Shown: piece by piece, positions 54,759 through 63,446 of the stretch
Layout: every line of letters begins with the position of its first letter
How positions within the stretch are numbered: the stretch's first letter is position 1
Source: Gammaproteobacteria bacterium Ga0077536
GTDB lineage: Bacteria > Pseudomonadota > Gammaproteobacteria > Ga0077536
NCBI GenBank assembly: GCA_001464935.1
Contig: LNEL01000064.1
Span: 139,567-203,566 of the forward strand
DNA length: 64,000 nt
Direction: 5' to 3'
Made by a program: the position numbers and the translations under genes
The notes under the pieces: generated by a model
What the model saw: the letters and a program-made list of their open reading frames with translations, nothing else
Databases searched by the model: none
Told to the model about the DNA's origin: nothing

Positions 54759-55843
54759 GCCGGCATCACGATCGACGCCCGGCGCACTTTGCGGGCCGCG
54801 GAGTCGTCCAGCGCCTCGACGATGTGGTCGAGCGCATAGTCACGGTCGAGCAGCGTGTCGAACGGATACTTGTCGCGGTTCGCCGACAGGAAATCCATCG
54901 ACTTCTTCAGGTACGGGCCGTTGTAGCGCAGGGCGGTGATCGTGTTGATGCCACGCCGCAGCGCGAACGCGGGATCATAGGGCACGGTCTTGCCGGGGGT
55001 GACGGTGCCGAGTGAAATCATCGCGCCGCCCGGGCGAATCAGCGTATAGGCTTCGGGGAAGGCCGCCAGCACGCCGGTGACCTCCATGCCGAAGTCCGCA
55101 CCCTGGCCACCGGTCAGCTTGCGCACGGCTTCCGCGCGCGCCTCGGGCGTCGGGTGATCGTTCATGTCGATGACATGATGCGCGCCGAATTTCTTCGCTT
55201 CGTCCAGCCGCAGCGGCACGCCGTCGATGACGATGACCTGCGCGCCTTTTTCGCGTGCGATTGCCGCCGCGTTGAGCCCCAGTCCGCCTGCACCCTGGAT
55301 GACGATGCTGTCGCCGTAGGTGATGCCCGACATGTCGAGACCGAAGTACACCTGGCTCTGTGCGCAGTTCGCGCTCGCCGCCGCCTGGTCCGACACGTTG
55401 TCCGGCACTTTGAAGAACACCTGCTCGGGATGGATGATCCAGTGCGTGGCGAAGGTCGCATGGAAATGCGGGTCGTCTTCCGGCTGGCGGCCCCACCACC
55501 GATACGCGTTCTCGCACAGGTAGAACTGGCCTTTCGAGCACGGATAGCACTTGCGGCAGTGGATGAAGTAGGTCGACACCACCCGATCGCCTTCCTTGAT
55601 CGGCGTGCCGGCGTGATCGGTCGTCACGCCCTGCCCGATGCGTTCGACCACCGACACCGTCTCGTGGCCGAGGCCGCCGCGTTGCTTCGCCGGATGATGG
55701 CCGCACCAGATGTGCACTTCGGTGCCACACACGTTGCTGCGCAGGATGCGGGTGATGAGTTCGCCCGGCAGGGGATCGGGGACCGTGTATTCCTGGTAGC
55801 TGAGCTTCCCGGGTTCGGTCATGACGGCAATCTGGCCTTTCAT
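54755..55843 (-). CDS. Zinc-dependent medium-chain alcohol dehydrogenase
   Basis: This 362-residue MDR has catalytic zinc ligands in NVCGTEVH and GLGHE, structural zinc cysteines in CRKCYPCSKGQFYLC, and the NAD-binding loop GAGGLGLNA. It oxidises a primary or secondary alcohol. AGGAG lies nine bases before ATG 55843; the longer frame from TTG 55879 lacks a good site. Coupled to CoA-transferase by a four-base overlap and 36 bases after the aldehyde dehydrogenase gene. Confidence 0.9.
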   Translation of the reverse strand: MKGQIAVMTEPGKLSYQEYTVPDPLPGELITRILRSNVCGTEVHIWCGHHPAKQRGGLGHETVSVVERIGQGVTTDHAGTPIKEGDRVVSTYFIHCRKCYPCSKGQFYLCENAYRWWGRQPEDDPHFHATFATHWIIHPEQVFFKVPDNVSDQAAASANCAQSQVYFGLDMSGITYGDSIVIQGAGGLGLNAAAIAREKGAQVIVIDGVPLRLDEAKKFGAHHVIDMNDHPTPEARAEAVRKLTGGQGADFGMEVTGVLAAFPEAYTLIRPGGAMISLGTVTPGKTVPYDPAFALRRGINTITALRYNGPYLKKSMDFLSANRDKYPFDTLLDRDYALDHIVEALDDSAARKVRRASIVMPA

Positions 55844-55879
55844 CGTCTTCAACTCCTGAACGTAAAGCGGGCGCTGCAA

Positions 55880-57370
55880 TCAGCGCATCACGAAGGGGTT
55901 CGGCACGTCGGCGGCGGTCGAGATCCAGACGCTCTTGGTCTGCAGATACTCGTGCATGCCCTCGATGCCGTTCTCGCGGCCGAGGCCGCTCATCTTGTAG
56001 CCGCCGAAGGGCGACATGTAGCTGATCGCGCGATAGGTGTTGACCCAGATCGTGCCGGCGCGAATGGCGTTCGACACCTTGATGGCGCGCTTGATCGACT
56101 GCGTCCACACGCCGGCGGCCAGACCGAAAGCGATGTCGTTGGCAATCTCGACGGCTTCCTCGTCGGTCTTGAAGCGGATGATCGACAGGACCGGGCCGAA
56201 CACCTCTTCCTGCGCGATGCGCATCTGGTTGGTGACGCCGGCGAAGATCGTCGGCTGCACGAACCACTTGCTGTCACCGGTCTCGGGGCCGGTGGCCGGG
56301 CCACCGCCGAGCAGGCACTGCGCGCCCTCGCTCTTGGCCACTTCGATGTACTTGAGGATCTTCTCGTATTGCGGCGGCGTGGTGACGGGGCCGACCTGCG
56401 TCGTGGCGTCCATCGGGTTGCCGATGCGGGCCGAGCGCGCGAATTCGACGAGCCGTTTGACGAACTCATCGTAGATGCCATCCTGTACGAGCAGGCGCGA
56501 GCCGGCGATGCAGGTCTGTCCCGTGGCGGCGAAGATGCCGGAAATCGCGCCCTTGACGGCGTCGTCGAGCACCGCGTCGTCGAAGATGATGTTCGGCGAC
56601 TTGCCGCCGAGTTCCAGCGTGCAGCGCTTCAGGGTCTTCGCGGCCTGCTGGTACACGTAGGCGCCGCTCTCGGTGCCGCCGGTGAAGGCGACCTTGGCGA
56701 CCTTCGGATGTTCGACCAGCGCGGCGCCGACTTCCGCGCCAAAGCCCGTGACGCAGTTGACGACACCCGGCGGAAAGCCGGCCTTCTCGACCAGTTCCAT
56801 CAGTTTCAGCGTCGAGGTCGACGTGAACTCCGAGGGCTTGATCACCAGCGTGCAGCCGGCCGCGAGCGCCGGCGCAAGCTTGAAGCTCAGCAGCAGCAGC
56901 GGCGAATTCCAGGGCGTGATCGCGGCGACGACGCCGATGGGTTCGTGGCGCGTGTAGTTGAAGACATCGGGCTTGTCGATCGGGATCACCGCGCCCTGGA
57001 TCTTGTCGGCGAGGCCGCCGTAGTAATAGAACCACTGCGGCAGGTAATTGCACTGCGCCAGCATCTCGTTGATGAGCTTGCCGTTGTCGCGCACTTCGTA
57101 TTCGGCGAGTTCCTGCGCGTGATCGCGGATCAGATCGCCCAGCCGGCGGAGCAGGGCGCCGCGCTGGCTCGCATTGAGCTTCGACCATTCGCCGGTGGTG
57201 AGCTGGGCGTAAGCCGCGTCGACGGCGCGGTTCGCGTCATCTGCCGTGCAACGCGCGACTTCCCCCCATACCTTCGCGGTATAGGGGTTCACGGTTTCGA
57301 AGTACTGGCCGCCCGAAGGCTTCACCGTCTGGCCATTGATATAGGCGTCGAATCTGGGCAGTGCTGCCAT
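55880..57370 (-). CDS. NAD(P)-dependent aldehyde dehydrogenase
   Basis: This 496-residue ALDH-superfamily enzyme has the catalytic Glu in LELGGKSPN (about residue 266) and the Cys in GQTCIAGSR (about 300). The substrate tunnel is not specific enough to name. It oxidises the aldehyde produced by the neighbouring alcohol dehydrogenase to an acid, which the CoA-transferase then activates. ATG 57370 starts a standard N-terminus; the frame extends upstream only as antisense coincidence. 35 bases after the acyl-CoA dehydrogenase. Confidence 0.92.
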   Translation of the reverse strand: MAALPRFDAYINGQTVKPSGGQYFETVNPYTAKVWGEVARCTADDANRAVDAAYAQLTTGEWSKLNASQRGALLRRLGDLIRDHAQELAEYEVRDNGKLINEMLAQCNYLPQWFYYYGGLADKIQGAVIPIDKPDVFNYTRHEPIGVVAAITPWNSPLLLLSFKLAPALAAGCTLVIKPSEFTSTSTLKLMELVEKAGFPPGVVNCVTGFGAEVGAALVEHPKVAKVAFTGGTESGAYVYQQAAKTLKRCTLELGGKSPNIIFDDAVLDDAVKGAISGIFAATGQTCIAGSRLLVQDGIYDEFVKRLVEFARSARIGNPMDATTQVGPVTTPPQYEKILKYIEVAKSEGAQCLLGGGPATGPETGDSKWFVQPTIFAGVTNQMRIAQEEVFGPVLSIIRFKTDEEAVEIANDIAFGLAAGVWTQSIKRAIKVSNAIRAGTIWVNTYRAISYMSPFGGYKMSGLGRENGIEGMHEYLQTKSVWISTAADVPNPFVMR

Positions 57371-57405
57371 GCTGTGCTCCCGCGGGAATTGAAGGTCGAC
57401 CGTGC

Positions 57406-58575
57406 TCAGTACGAGCGCGGCATGCCGAGTTCGTGCTCGGCCACATAGGACAGGATGAGGTTGGTCGAGATCGGCGCGATCTGGTAGAGGCGCGACTCGC
57501 GGAACTTGCGTTCGACGTCGTATTCCTCCGCGACCCCGAAACCGCCGAAGGTCTGGATGCAGGCTTCGCCCGCGTGCCACGCCGCTTCGGAGGCCAGCAT
57601 CTTGGACAGGTTGGCTTCGGTGCCGCAGGGCTTGCCCTGTTCGTACAGGCTCGCCGCATGGTCGACGAGCAGGTTCGCGGCAAGAATCTCGCCGTAGGCC
57701 CGCGCGATCGGAAACTGGATGCCCTGGTTCTGGCCGATCGGACGACCGAACACCTTGCGCTCGCACGCATAGTCACGTGCCTTCTTCGTGAACCAGCGGC
57801 CGTCGCCGATGCATTCGGATGCAATCAGGATTCGCTCGGCGTTCATGCCGGACAGGATGTACTTCAGGCCCTGGCCTTCCTCGCCAATCAGGTTCTCGAC
57901 GGGCACGGGCACGTTGTCGAAGAACACCTCGGTCGTCGAATGATTGATCATTGTGCGGATCGGTTTGATCGTCATGCCGTTGCGCTTGGCTTCCTGCATG
58001 TCGACGAGGAACACCGACAAGCCCTCGGTGCGCTTCTTGATTTGATCCTTGGGCGTGGTGCGCGCGAGCAGCACCATCAGATCCGAATGTTCGGCGCGCG
58101 AGGTCCACACCTTCTGACCGTTGACGATGTACCTGTCGCCCTGGCGCACGGCCATCGTCGAGATGCTGGTGGTGTCGGTCCCGGCCGTCGGCTCGGTGAC
58201 GCCAAAGGCCTGCAGCCGCAATTCGCCGCTCGCAATCTTAGGCAGGTAGCGGTTCTTCTGATCCGCATTGCCATGTCTCAGCACGGTGCCCATCGTGTAC
58301 ATCTGGGCGTGACAGGCGCCGGCATTGCCGCCGAATTCGTGAATGGCCTTGAGGATTTCGGCGCCCATCGACAGCGGCAGGCCACTGCCGCCGAACTCTT
58401 CGGGGATTAGTGCCGCCAGCAGGCCGAGGTCGGTCAGGGCCTGGACGAACTCGGTGGGGTATTGGCGCTCGCGGTCTTTCGCGCGCCAGTATTCGCCTGG
58501 AAAATCGTTGCAGACGCGTTCGACTGTATCGCGCAGCTGGGTGACGGTATCTGAGTGGTCGGTTGCCGTATGCAT
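57406..58575 (-). CDS. Acyl-CoA dehydrogenase family protein
   Basis: This 389-residue FAD enzyme introduces a 2,3-double bond in acyl-CoA. It has the FAD-binding segment GVTEPTAGTDT and TSRAEHSD. The C-terminus reads YQIAPISTNL where many acyl-CoA dehydrogenases have YEGT with the catalytic Glu. This belongs to a subfamily in which the base must come from elsewhere. First structural gene after the LysR gene. Confidence 0.88.
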   Translation of the reverse strand: MHTATDHSDTVTQLRDTVERVCNDFPGEYWRAKDRERQYPTEFVQALTDLGLLAALIPEEFGGSGLPLSMGAEILKAIHEFGGNAGACHAQMYTMGTVLRHGNADQKNRYLPKIASGELRLQAFGVTEPTAGTDTTSISTMAVRQGDRYIVNGQKVWTSRAEHSDLMVLLARTTPKDQIKKRTEGLSVFLVDMQEAKRNGMTIKPIRTMINHSTTEVFFDNVPVPVENLIGEEGQGLKYILSGMNAERILIASECIGDGRWFTKKARDYACERKVFGRPIGQNQGIQFPIARAYGEILAANLLVDHAASLYEQGKPCGTEANLSKMLASEAAWHAGEACIQTFGGFGVAEEYDVERKFRESRLYQIAPISTNLILSYVAEHELGMPRSY

Positions 58576-58744
58576 GCTTCATTCCGCTTGGCTGGAGGAT
58601 GGAGGGGACCGGCTCGCCCGGTTGGCGCGCGACCCGTTGCGGGGTCCGCCGCCCAGGCGGGGCATCGTAACAAAACGGCCCATGGGCGCGTAGCGGCCGG
58701 GCCTTGATCCTAGACAGTGGGGCTGCCGCAACCCAATAGGATTT

Positions 58745-59674
58745 TCAGCTGGGGGGTATCGGAAATGCGGATGTGGTCGACGGCGTCAGAATCTGGCGGC
58801 GCACGCATTCCTCGAGAATGCGCACCGTCGCGAGCACGGCGGGTGTCTGGGGCCGGTCACTGGCTTTGGCCACATAGATGGTGCGCGAAATCCGCGGCTC
58901 GACGATGGGCCGCGCGATCAGTTCGCCCCGCGCGAGTTCGTCGCGCACGGCGGGCAACGGCAGAATCGTGTGGCCGACGCCGTGGCGCACCAGCAGCTTC
59001 ATCTGCGACAGCGCATCGATTTCGACCTGCACGCGCAGGCTGATCCGGTGCTCGCGCGCGAGCCTGTCGATCATGTCGCGCAACCCGTGCTGGCGGCCCG
59101 GCAGCACGAGCGGATAGCCCTCGAGTGCGGCAAACGGAATCGGGGCAAGGTCCCCGTCATCGGCGGGCCCGACGAGGAACAGTTCCTCGGTGAACAGTTC
59201 GCTCGCGACGATGCCGGGTGCGCGCTGGATGCCGTAGACGAGGCCCAGATCGATCTGCCCGGCCTGCAGCCAGTCGAGCACGTAACCGCTCATGCCTTCG
59301 GCCACGCGCAGCGCCACTTTGGGCAACTCCTGCTGCATCTGCAGGATCAGGGGCACGGCGAGCATCGCACTGACCGTGGGCGGCGCGCCCAGGGTCACGT
59401 TCCCCTGTGGCGTTGCGCTCTGTTCGCGCAGGGCCCGCTGGGCATCTTCGACCTGCGCCAGGATGGCGCGCGCGCGCCCGAGGAAATCCTGGCCGGCTTC
59501 AGTCGGCACGACGCCTCGCCCGGTCCGCAGCAGCAGTTGAACGCCGAGCTCCGCTTCCAGATTGCGCATGTGCTGGCTGAGCGCGGACTGCGCGACGAAC
59601 AGGCTGTCGGAGGCCTTCACCATCGAGCCGTGGTCGACGATGGCAACGAAGTAGCGCAGGTGACGAAGGTTCAT
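58745..59674 (-). CDS. LysR-family transcriptional regulator
   Basis: 309 residues with an N-terminal winged helix-turn-helix (about 1-60: MNLRHLRYFVAIVDHGS, with SALSQHMRNLE) and a periplasmic-binding-like effector domain. It lies upstream of the catabolic operon on the same strand, 169 bases from the acyl-CoA dehydrogenase gene, so it may be co-transcribed or control it from this gap. The effector is unknown. Start ATG 59674. Confidence 0.9.
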   Translation of the reverse strand: MNLRHLRYFVAIVDHGSMVKASDSLFVAQSALSQHMRNLEAELGVQLLLRTGRGVVPTEAGQDFLGRARAILAQVEDAQRALREQSATPQGNVTLGAPPTVSAMLAVPLILQMQQELPKVALRVAEGMSGYVLDWLQAGQIDLGLVYGIQRAPGIVASELFTEELFLVGPADDGDLAPIPFAALEGYPLVLPGRQHGLRDMIDRLAREHRISLRVQVEIDALSQMKLLVRHGVGHTILPLPAVRDELARGELIARPIVEPRISRTIYVAKASDRPQTPAVLATVRILEECVRRQILTPSTTSAFPIPPS

Positions 59675-60004
59675 GCCGGATCGGTGTGTACGAGGCCACG
59701 ACATGGTACCGCAGGGGGGCGGCGGCTGTCCGTCAGCCGCGGGCTGCGGCCGGCGCGCGGCCGACGTTGCAGCGAAATCATCGAAGTGGCCAGTGCGCCG
59801 CGTCGCGACAGACTGGTCGTAGTTCACAGAAATGACGATTGCCCCCCTGTGGCGGCCGTCCGTGGGTGCGTCGATTGAACCTTGGCCGGGCCTTTGGGCA
59901 TTACTGGGTCTTACCGTCGGCAGCACACCCAGGACGGGACACGACGGACACGGAGCGTTCGGCGCCGAAGGGCAGTCTTCACTCAGCAATATGGACCGAC
60001 ACGC
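59675..60004. other. 330-base divergent gap
   Basis: Lies between the LysR gene (minus) and the sorting-tail protein (plus) and must contain both promoters. I find no hairpin, repeat or small gene that I can defend. Confidence 0.4.
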
Positions 60005-61054
60005 ATGAAACCTGTGAATTCCCGACTGGCGATACTCATCGCCTCCCTGCTCGCCACCGGCACGGCCGTGGCCAAAGGCGGCGATGGCGTCGATGACAAC
60101 CCGTCTGCCGACGATATCTACGTCCTGACCTACGGCGCCGAAAAGGAAGACAACGCCGAATTGCCCGAACTCGAAGAGAGCGAAATCGAGAACGTGGAAA
60201 TCGCTCCGCCACCGATCGTCAAGGAGACGACGGAGGGCAGCGAGTCGCCGGCTGCCAGCGGCACGGGCAACGCGCTGATCAACGCGTGGAAGGCGCCGAC
60301 CAGCGGCCTGACCGTGATTCAGAGCTCGATCAACTATGTCGGCACGGCCAACCAGGCGCGCGCGTACGCGGCGTCCACCCTGGGCTCCGTGATTGGCACG
60401 GACGGCATCGTGATGACGACGGGCTCGGCCGATTTCCCGACCACCAACACCTCCAGCGGCTACACCAACATCACGAACACCGGCGCCAGTGTGGACGTCT
60501 CCGCGCTCAGCAAGCAGTTCACCTACGACAAGAACCTGCTCAGCTTCGAGTTCACGGTCGCGGCCGGGATCGACGCGGTGACGACGAAGTTCGTGTTCGC
60601 GTCCGAGGAATACCCGGAGTGGGTCGGCATCTTCAAGGACGGTTTCGCGATGCTCGTCGACGGGGTCAACGTCGCCCGCTTCGATCCGACGAACTTCGTG
60701 GTGCTCGACGACTGCTCGACGAACGGCGCGTTTCCGTGCACCGACACGACGCAGAACGACAACGGCTTCTTCACCGCGAACAGCGGTGCCGGCGCGCAGC
60801 CGATGGAATACGACGGTTACACCGGGGTGCTGACGGCCACGGGCCTGCTCGATCTGACGAAGAGCACGCATTCTCTGCAGGTCGTGATTGCGGACTCCCG
60901 CGATCCGCTGTGGGACAGCGCCGTGTTCCTGTCCGAACTGCAGGGCCTCAGCGGTCAGCAGCCCGACCCGTCGCCGGTGCCGGTGCCGACGTCCGTGCTG
61001 CTGCTCGGCAGTGCCTTCGCCGCCATGGCCACGCGGATGCGTCGTCGCGCGTAA
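60005..61054 (+). CDS. Secreted protein with choice-of-anchor-L-like domain and PEP-CTERM/VPLPA-type sorting tail
   Basis: 349 residues with a signal peptide (about 1-23, ending GTAVA), an acidic linker, a domain resembling choice-of-anchor L (about 85-310; FVFASEEYPEW core) and a C-terminal tail. The tail has a proline-rich VPVPTS motif, a hydrophobic helix and a terminal RMRRRA cluster. That plan marks exosortase-dependent surface sorting, often with exopolysaccharide-linked secretion. No exosortase gene is in the window. ATG 60005 gives a good signal peptide. Confidence 0.85.
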   Translation: MKPVNSRLAILIASLLATGTAVAKGGDGVDDNPSADDIYVLTYGAEKEDNAELPELEESEIENVEIAPPPIVKETTEGSESPAASGTGNALINAWKAPTSGLTVIQSSINYVGTANQARAYAASTLGSVIGTDGIVMTTGSADFPTTNTSSGYTNITNTGASVDVSALSKQFTYDKNLLSFEFTVAAGIDAVTTKFVFASEEYPEWVGIFKDGFAMLVDGVNVARFDPTNFVVLDDCSTNGAFPCTDTTQNDNGFFTANSGAGAQPMEYDGYTGVLTATGLLDLTKSTHSLQVVIADSRDPLWDSAVFLSELQGLSGQQPDPSPVPVPTSVLLLGSAFAAMATRMRRRA

Positions 61055-61066
61055 CGTCGGACCGCT

Positions 61067-61100
61067 CCCACCCCGCAGGCAGGGGTCGGCGCGGGGTGGG
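61067..61100 (+). terminator. Hairpin after the sorting-tail gene
   Basis: CCCACCCCGC pairs with GCGGGGTGGG around a 14-base loop; no T-run. Confidence 0.45.
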
Positions 61101-61112
61101 GTGGGGAGATAG

Positions 61113-61286
61113 CCACCGAGAACACCGAGAACACCGAGGGAAGAGGAGAACAATGGCAGGGCAGGGCGGGGCTGGACGCAGGCCTCGGCACGAGGCGTGC
61201 CGAGGTGGTCATCGGCCGCTGGCACCCGGCCAGCCGGTGGCGCCCCTCAAGGCGATTCTTCTCTGTGTTCTCGGTGTTCTCGGTGG
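61113..61286. repeat. CACCGAGAA variant of the palindrome family (174 bp)
   Basis: Left arm of three CACCGAG units; right arm GTGTTCTCGGTGTTCTCGGTGG. The G-to-C change in the left unit is matched by C-to-G on the right, so pairing is preserved. Its core differs from the other copies. Most of the gap 61055-61379 is this element. Confidence 0.75.
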
Positions 61287-61379
61287 CCAAACAAGTGAAC
61301 ACCGGACGGCACCATCGCCGGAACTGGCACAGCAGCACGCAGAAGACCGGGCGCCTCGCGGCACCCGGTCACGCAGCGC

Positions 61380-62237
61380 TTACTTCTTCGCAGCGACGAT
61401 CTTGTCGAGGACGGGGTAGAGGTAGCGGTTGAACACGTCCGGGTTCTCGCTCATCGGGAAGTGGCCAATTTCTTCCATGATGATGCACTCGGAGTTCTTG
61501 GTGTTCTTCGCCGCTTCCTCGGTCATTTCCGGGGTGCACGCAAAGTCGTAGACGCCGGTCATGTAGTAGATCGGCACTTTGCCCGACAGGGATTGCGTCT
61601 TGCCCCGGAAGTCGTGGTCGAAGCTGTAGAAGTAGAGATCGCCCTTGAAGATGCCCGGGCCGCCCTGCGAGTAGTACCACCAGGTTTCCCAGCGATACTT
61701 GTCGGGGCTCTGCGGGGCCATCAGGCCGAACACGGAGGTCGCACAGACTTCGCCACCATGGATATGCGCGTGGCGCAGCCAGTCGAGATGCCAGCCCGGC
61801 GACCATTCGCAGGCTTCGATCGCGATCAGCGCGCTGACCTCGTTCTCGTAGTCCTTCGCGAGGTGCAGGCAGATGTTGCCGCCCATCGAGCTGCCCATGA
61901 TCACGGGCTTGTCGAGGCCGAGCGCCTTGCTGAAGGCCATGATGATGCCGGAGTAGTACTTCGCGGTCAGCTTGTACTCCTCGTTCTCCTTGTACCAGTC
62001 GTACGGCGGAATCGACTTGCCGTGACGCGGCAGATCGATAGCAATCACCCGAAAGTGCTTGCCGATGCGCTCATCGCACAGCTGGTGACGCCATTCGCGG
62101 CCGTCGGTGCCCGCGGTGTGCAGGCAGATCATCGGGATCCCGTTCGGGTTGCCCGCTTCTTCGAAATACATGCGGTACTCGGTGCCCTCGTAAGGCACCC
62201 AGATGTACCGACCAACGATAGGTTCTATCTTAGCCAC
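61380..62237 (-). CDS. Alpha/beta hydrolase (first of a mirrored pair)
   Basis: 285 residues with the nucleophile elbow GSSMGGN (about residue 121), an oxyanion-type HTAG turn near 40 and a final histidine in EIGHFPMSENP. It hydrolyses an ester, thioester or C-C bond; substrate not predictable. It resembles the partial hydrolase at 63447, sharing the HTAG motif and its flanks. Downstream partner of the SCP2-like gene at 62270, 32 bases apart. Confidence 0.88.
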   Translation of the reverse strand: MAKIEPIVGRYIWVPYEGTEYRMYFEEAGNPNGIPMICLHTAGTDGREWRHQLCDERIGKHFRVIAIDLPRHGKSIPPYDWYKENEEYKLTAKYYSGIIMAFSKALGLDKPVIMGSSMGGNICLHLAKDYENEVSALIAIEACEWSPGWHLDWLRHAHIHGGEVCATSVFGLMAPQSPDKYRWETWWYYSQGGPGIFKGDLYFYSFDHDFRGKTQSLSGKVPIYYMTGVYDFACTPEMTEEAAKNTKNSECIIMEEIGHFPMSENPDVFNRYLYPVLDKIVAAKK

Positions 62238-62269
62238 TGGCGTTCTCCCGTAATGCGTTGCGGCGATGT

Positions 62270-62647
62270 TCAGATCTCGCGCATGCGATCAAATGCCCAG
62301 AACATCGCGCGCATGTTCTGCCACAGCACCTTCTGGTCGCCGTCCATCTGCAGCTTGCCGTGCAGTGGGTGCGCCATCGCCCAGATGTCGTTGTACATCG
62401 GGGGCGGTACCTTCTCGCAGAACTTCTTCCAGCTGTCGGCCGGCGCGCGCAGCGCGAGCTGATAGCAGGTTTCGGGCCCGAGGGTATCGGTGAATTTGTC
62501 TATCTTGCCGTTGCGAAAATTGACGACGAAGTGCTTGTCGCCAAAGCCGAGCAGGATGTCGGCGGTCAGGTGCTTTCCGATCCAGCTCATCGGACCGTTG
62601 GAGTTGACCGCGTCCTGCCAGCGTTTCATCCAGGACGTATCGAACAT
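62270..62647 (-). CDS. SCP2-like sterol-carrier domain protein (first of pair)
   Basis: This 125-residue small soluble protein has the layout of SCP2 domains: an alpha/beta core ending in HGKLQMDGD, where a hydrophobic pocket would hold a lipid or CoA ester. A short RBS GGGGAG lies eight bases before ATG 62647. It has no signal peptide. It probably delivers a hydrophobic ligand to the adjoining hydrolase. Related to the gene at 62994. Confidence 0.72.
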   Translation of the reverse strand: MFDTSWMKRWQDAVNSNGPMSWIGKHLTADILLGFGDKHFVVNFRNGKIDKFTDTLGPETCYQLALRAPADSWKKFCEKVPPPMYNDIWAMAHPLHGKLQMDGDQKVLWQNMRAMFWAFDRMREI

Positions 62648-62993
62648 GGTTGAGTCTCCCCAGTTTAGAGGGTTCTAATGACGTAGGCGCCGGCAGTAGA
62701 GCCCCCGATGTCGGACCTGTCAAGGTTTCCCGGTCAGGTTCGTGCCCGGTCATCGCGGAATCGGAATTGAGCCTTCGCACAATGCGATAGCCCGCCATCT
62801 CCGTTGAAAATACCGGCAGAAGACGCCTTGTAATGACTGAGTTCGCGTGGGCAGAATACCGCCGCTCCCGGCCGCGTGGCCACTGTTCGCCCGCGCACGC
62901 GACCAAGACCCGCGCTGCAGGCCGGGGTCCACCCGCCTGACGGGTATTCCTCTGCCGCAGTGCAACCGACCAACCTTCAAGCAGAGGGACACC
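62648..62993. promoter_or_regulatory. Shared divergent control region of the two SCP2-like genes
   Basis: 346 bases without a gene, containing both promoters. It includes the dyad at 62715-62739 and, for the plus direction, TTGAAA at 62804-62809 with TGTAAT at 62829-62834, whose 19-base spacing is somewhat long. Confidence 0.5.
62715..62739. promoter_or_regulatory. Candidate operator dyad
   Basis: ACCTG and CAGGT form the ends of a 25-base imperfect palindrome with inner GG/CC matches. It lies in the middle of the divergent gap, where a TetR- or GntR-like repressor could control both sides. Confidence 0.35.
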
Positions 62994-63425
62994 ATGTCGT
63001 TTCTTGCCAATGCCGCTTTTCAGCGGCGCTTCGTGAAGGCACTGAACGCGAACGCAGAGTTCAGCACCCAGGCCCAGTGGTTCGACGGCTCGGTCCAGAT
63101 CGAAGTCGACGACGACTGTCTGTGGCTGAAGATCTACCGCGGCAAGGTCATCGACCACGCCACGCAGACGCCGCCGTTCGGCTACACCTTCAAGTTCAGT
63201 GGCCCCGAGTCTGCGTGGAAGCAACTCATCTCCGGCAAACGGATGTGGGCCGACCTGACCTTTCCCGGCAAGCGCACGTTCGAGGACGACCCGAAGCTCA
63301 AGCGCCTCGGCGAAATGAGCGTCAGCATCCACACCGAGGGCAACCGGCTCGAATCGATGCGGATGACCGAGGCGATGTTCCTGCTCGCCTACACCCTCAA
63401 GCACGCAGCGAACGCCAAGCGCTAA
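62994..63425 (+). CDS. SCP2-like sterol-carrier domain protein (second of pair)
   Basis: This 143-residue protein matches the first SCP2-like protein in its core: the GKVID segment, FSGPESAWKQL and the long C-terminal helix pattern. It has no signal peptide. Probably a lipid- or CoA-ester-binding partner of the hydrolase that follows 21 bases later. AGAGGGA precedes ATG 62994. Confidence 0.72.
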   Translation: MSFLANAAFQRRFVKALNANAEFSTQAQWFDGSVQIEVDDDCLWLKIYRGKVIDHATQTPPFGYTFKFSGPESAWKQLISGKRMWADLTFPGKRTFEDDPKLKRLGEMSVSIHTEGNRLESMRMTEAMFLLAYTLKHAANAKR

Positions 63426-63446
63426 CCAGCTCCGGAGTCAATGAAC

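Noticed and set aside
55154..57448. A 764-codon plus-strand open frame over the alcohol and aldehyde dehydrogenase genes
   Set aside because: Antisense to two strongly supported enzymes.
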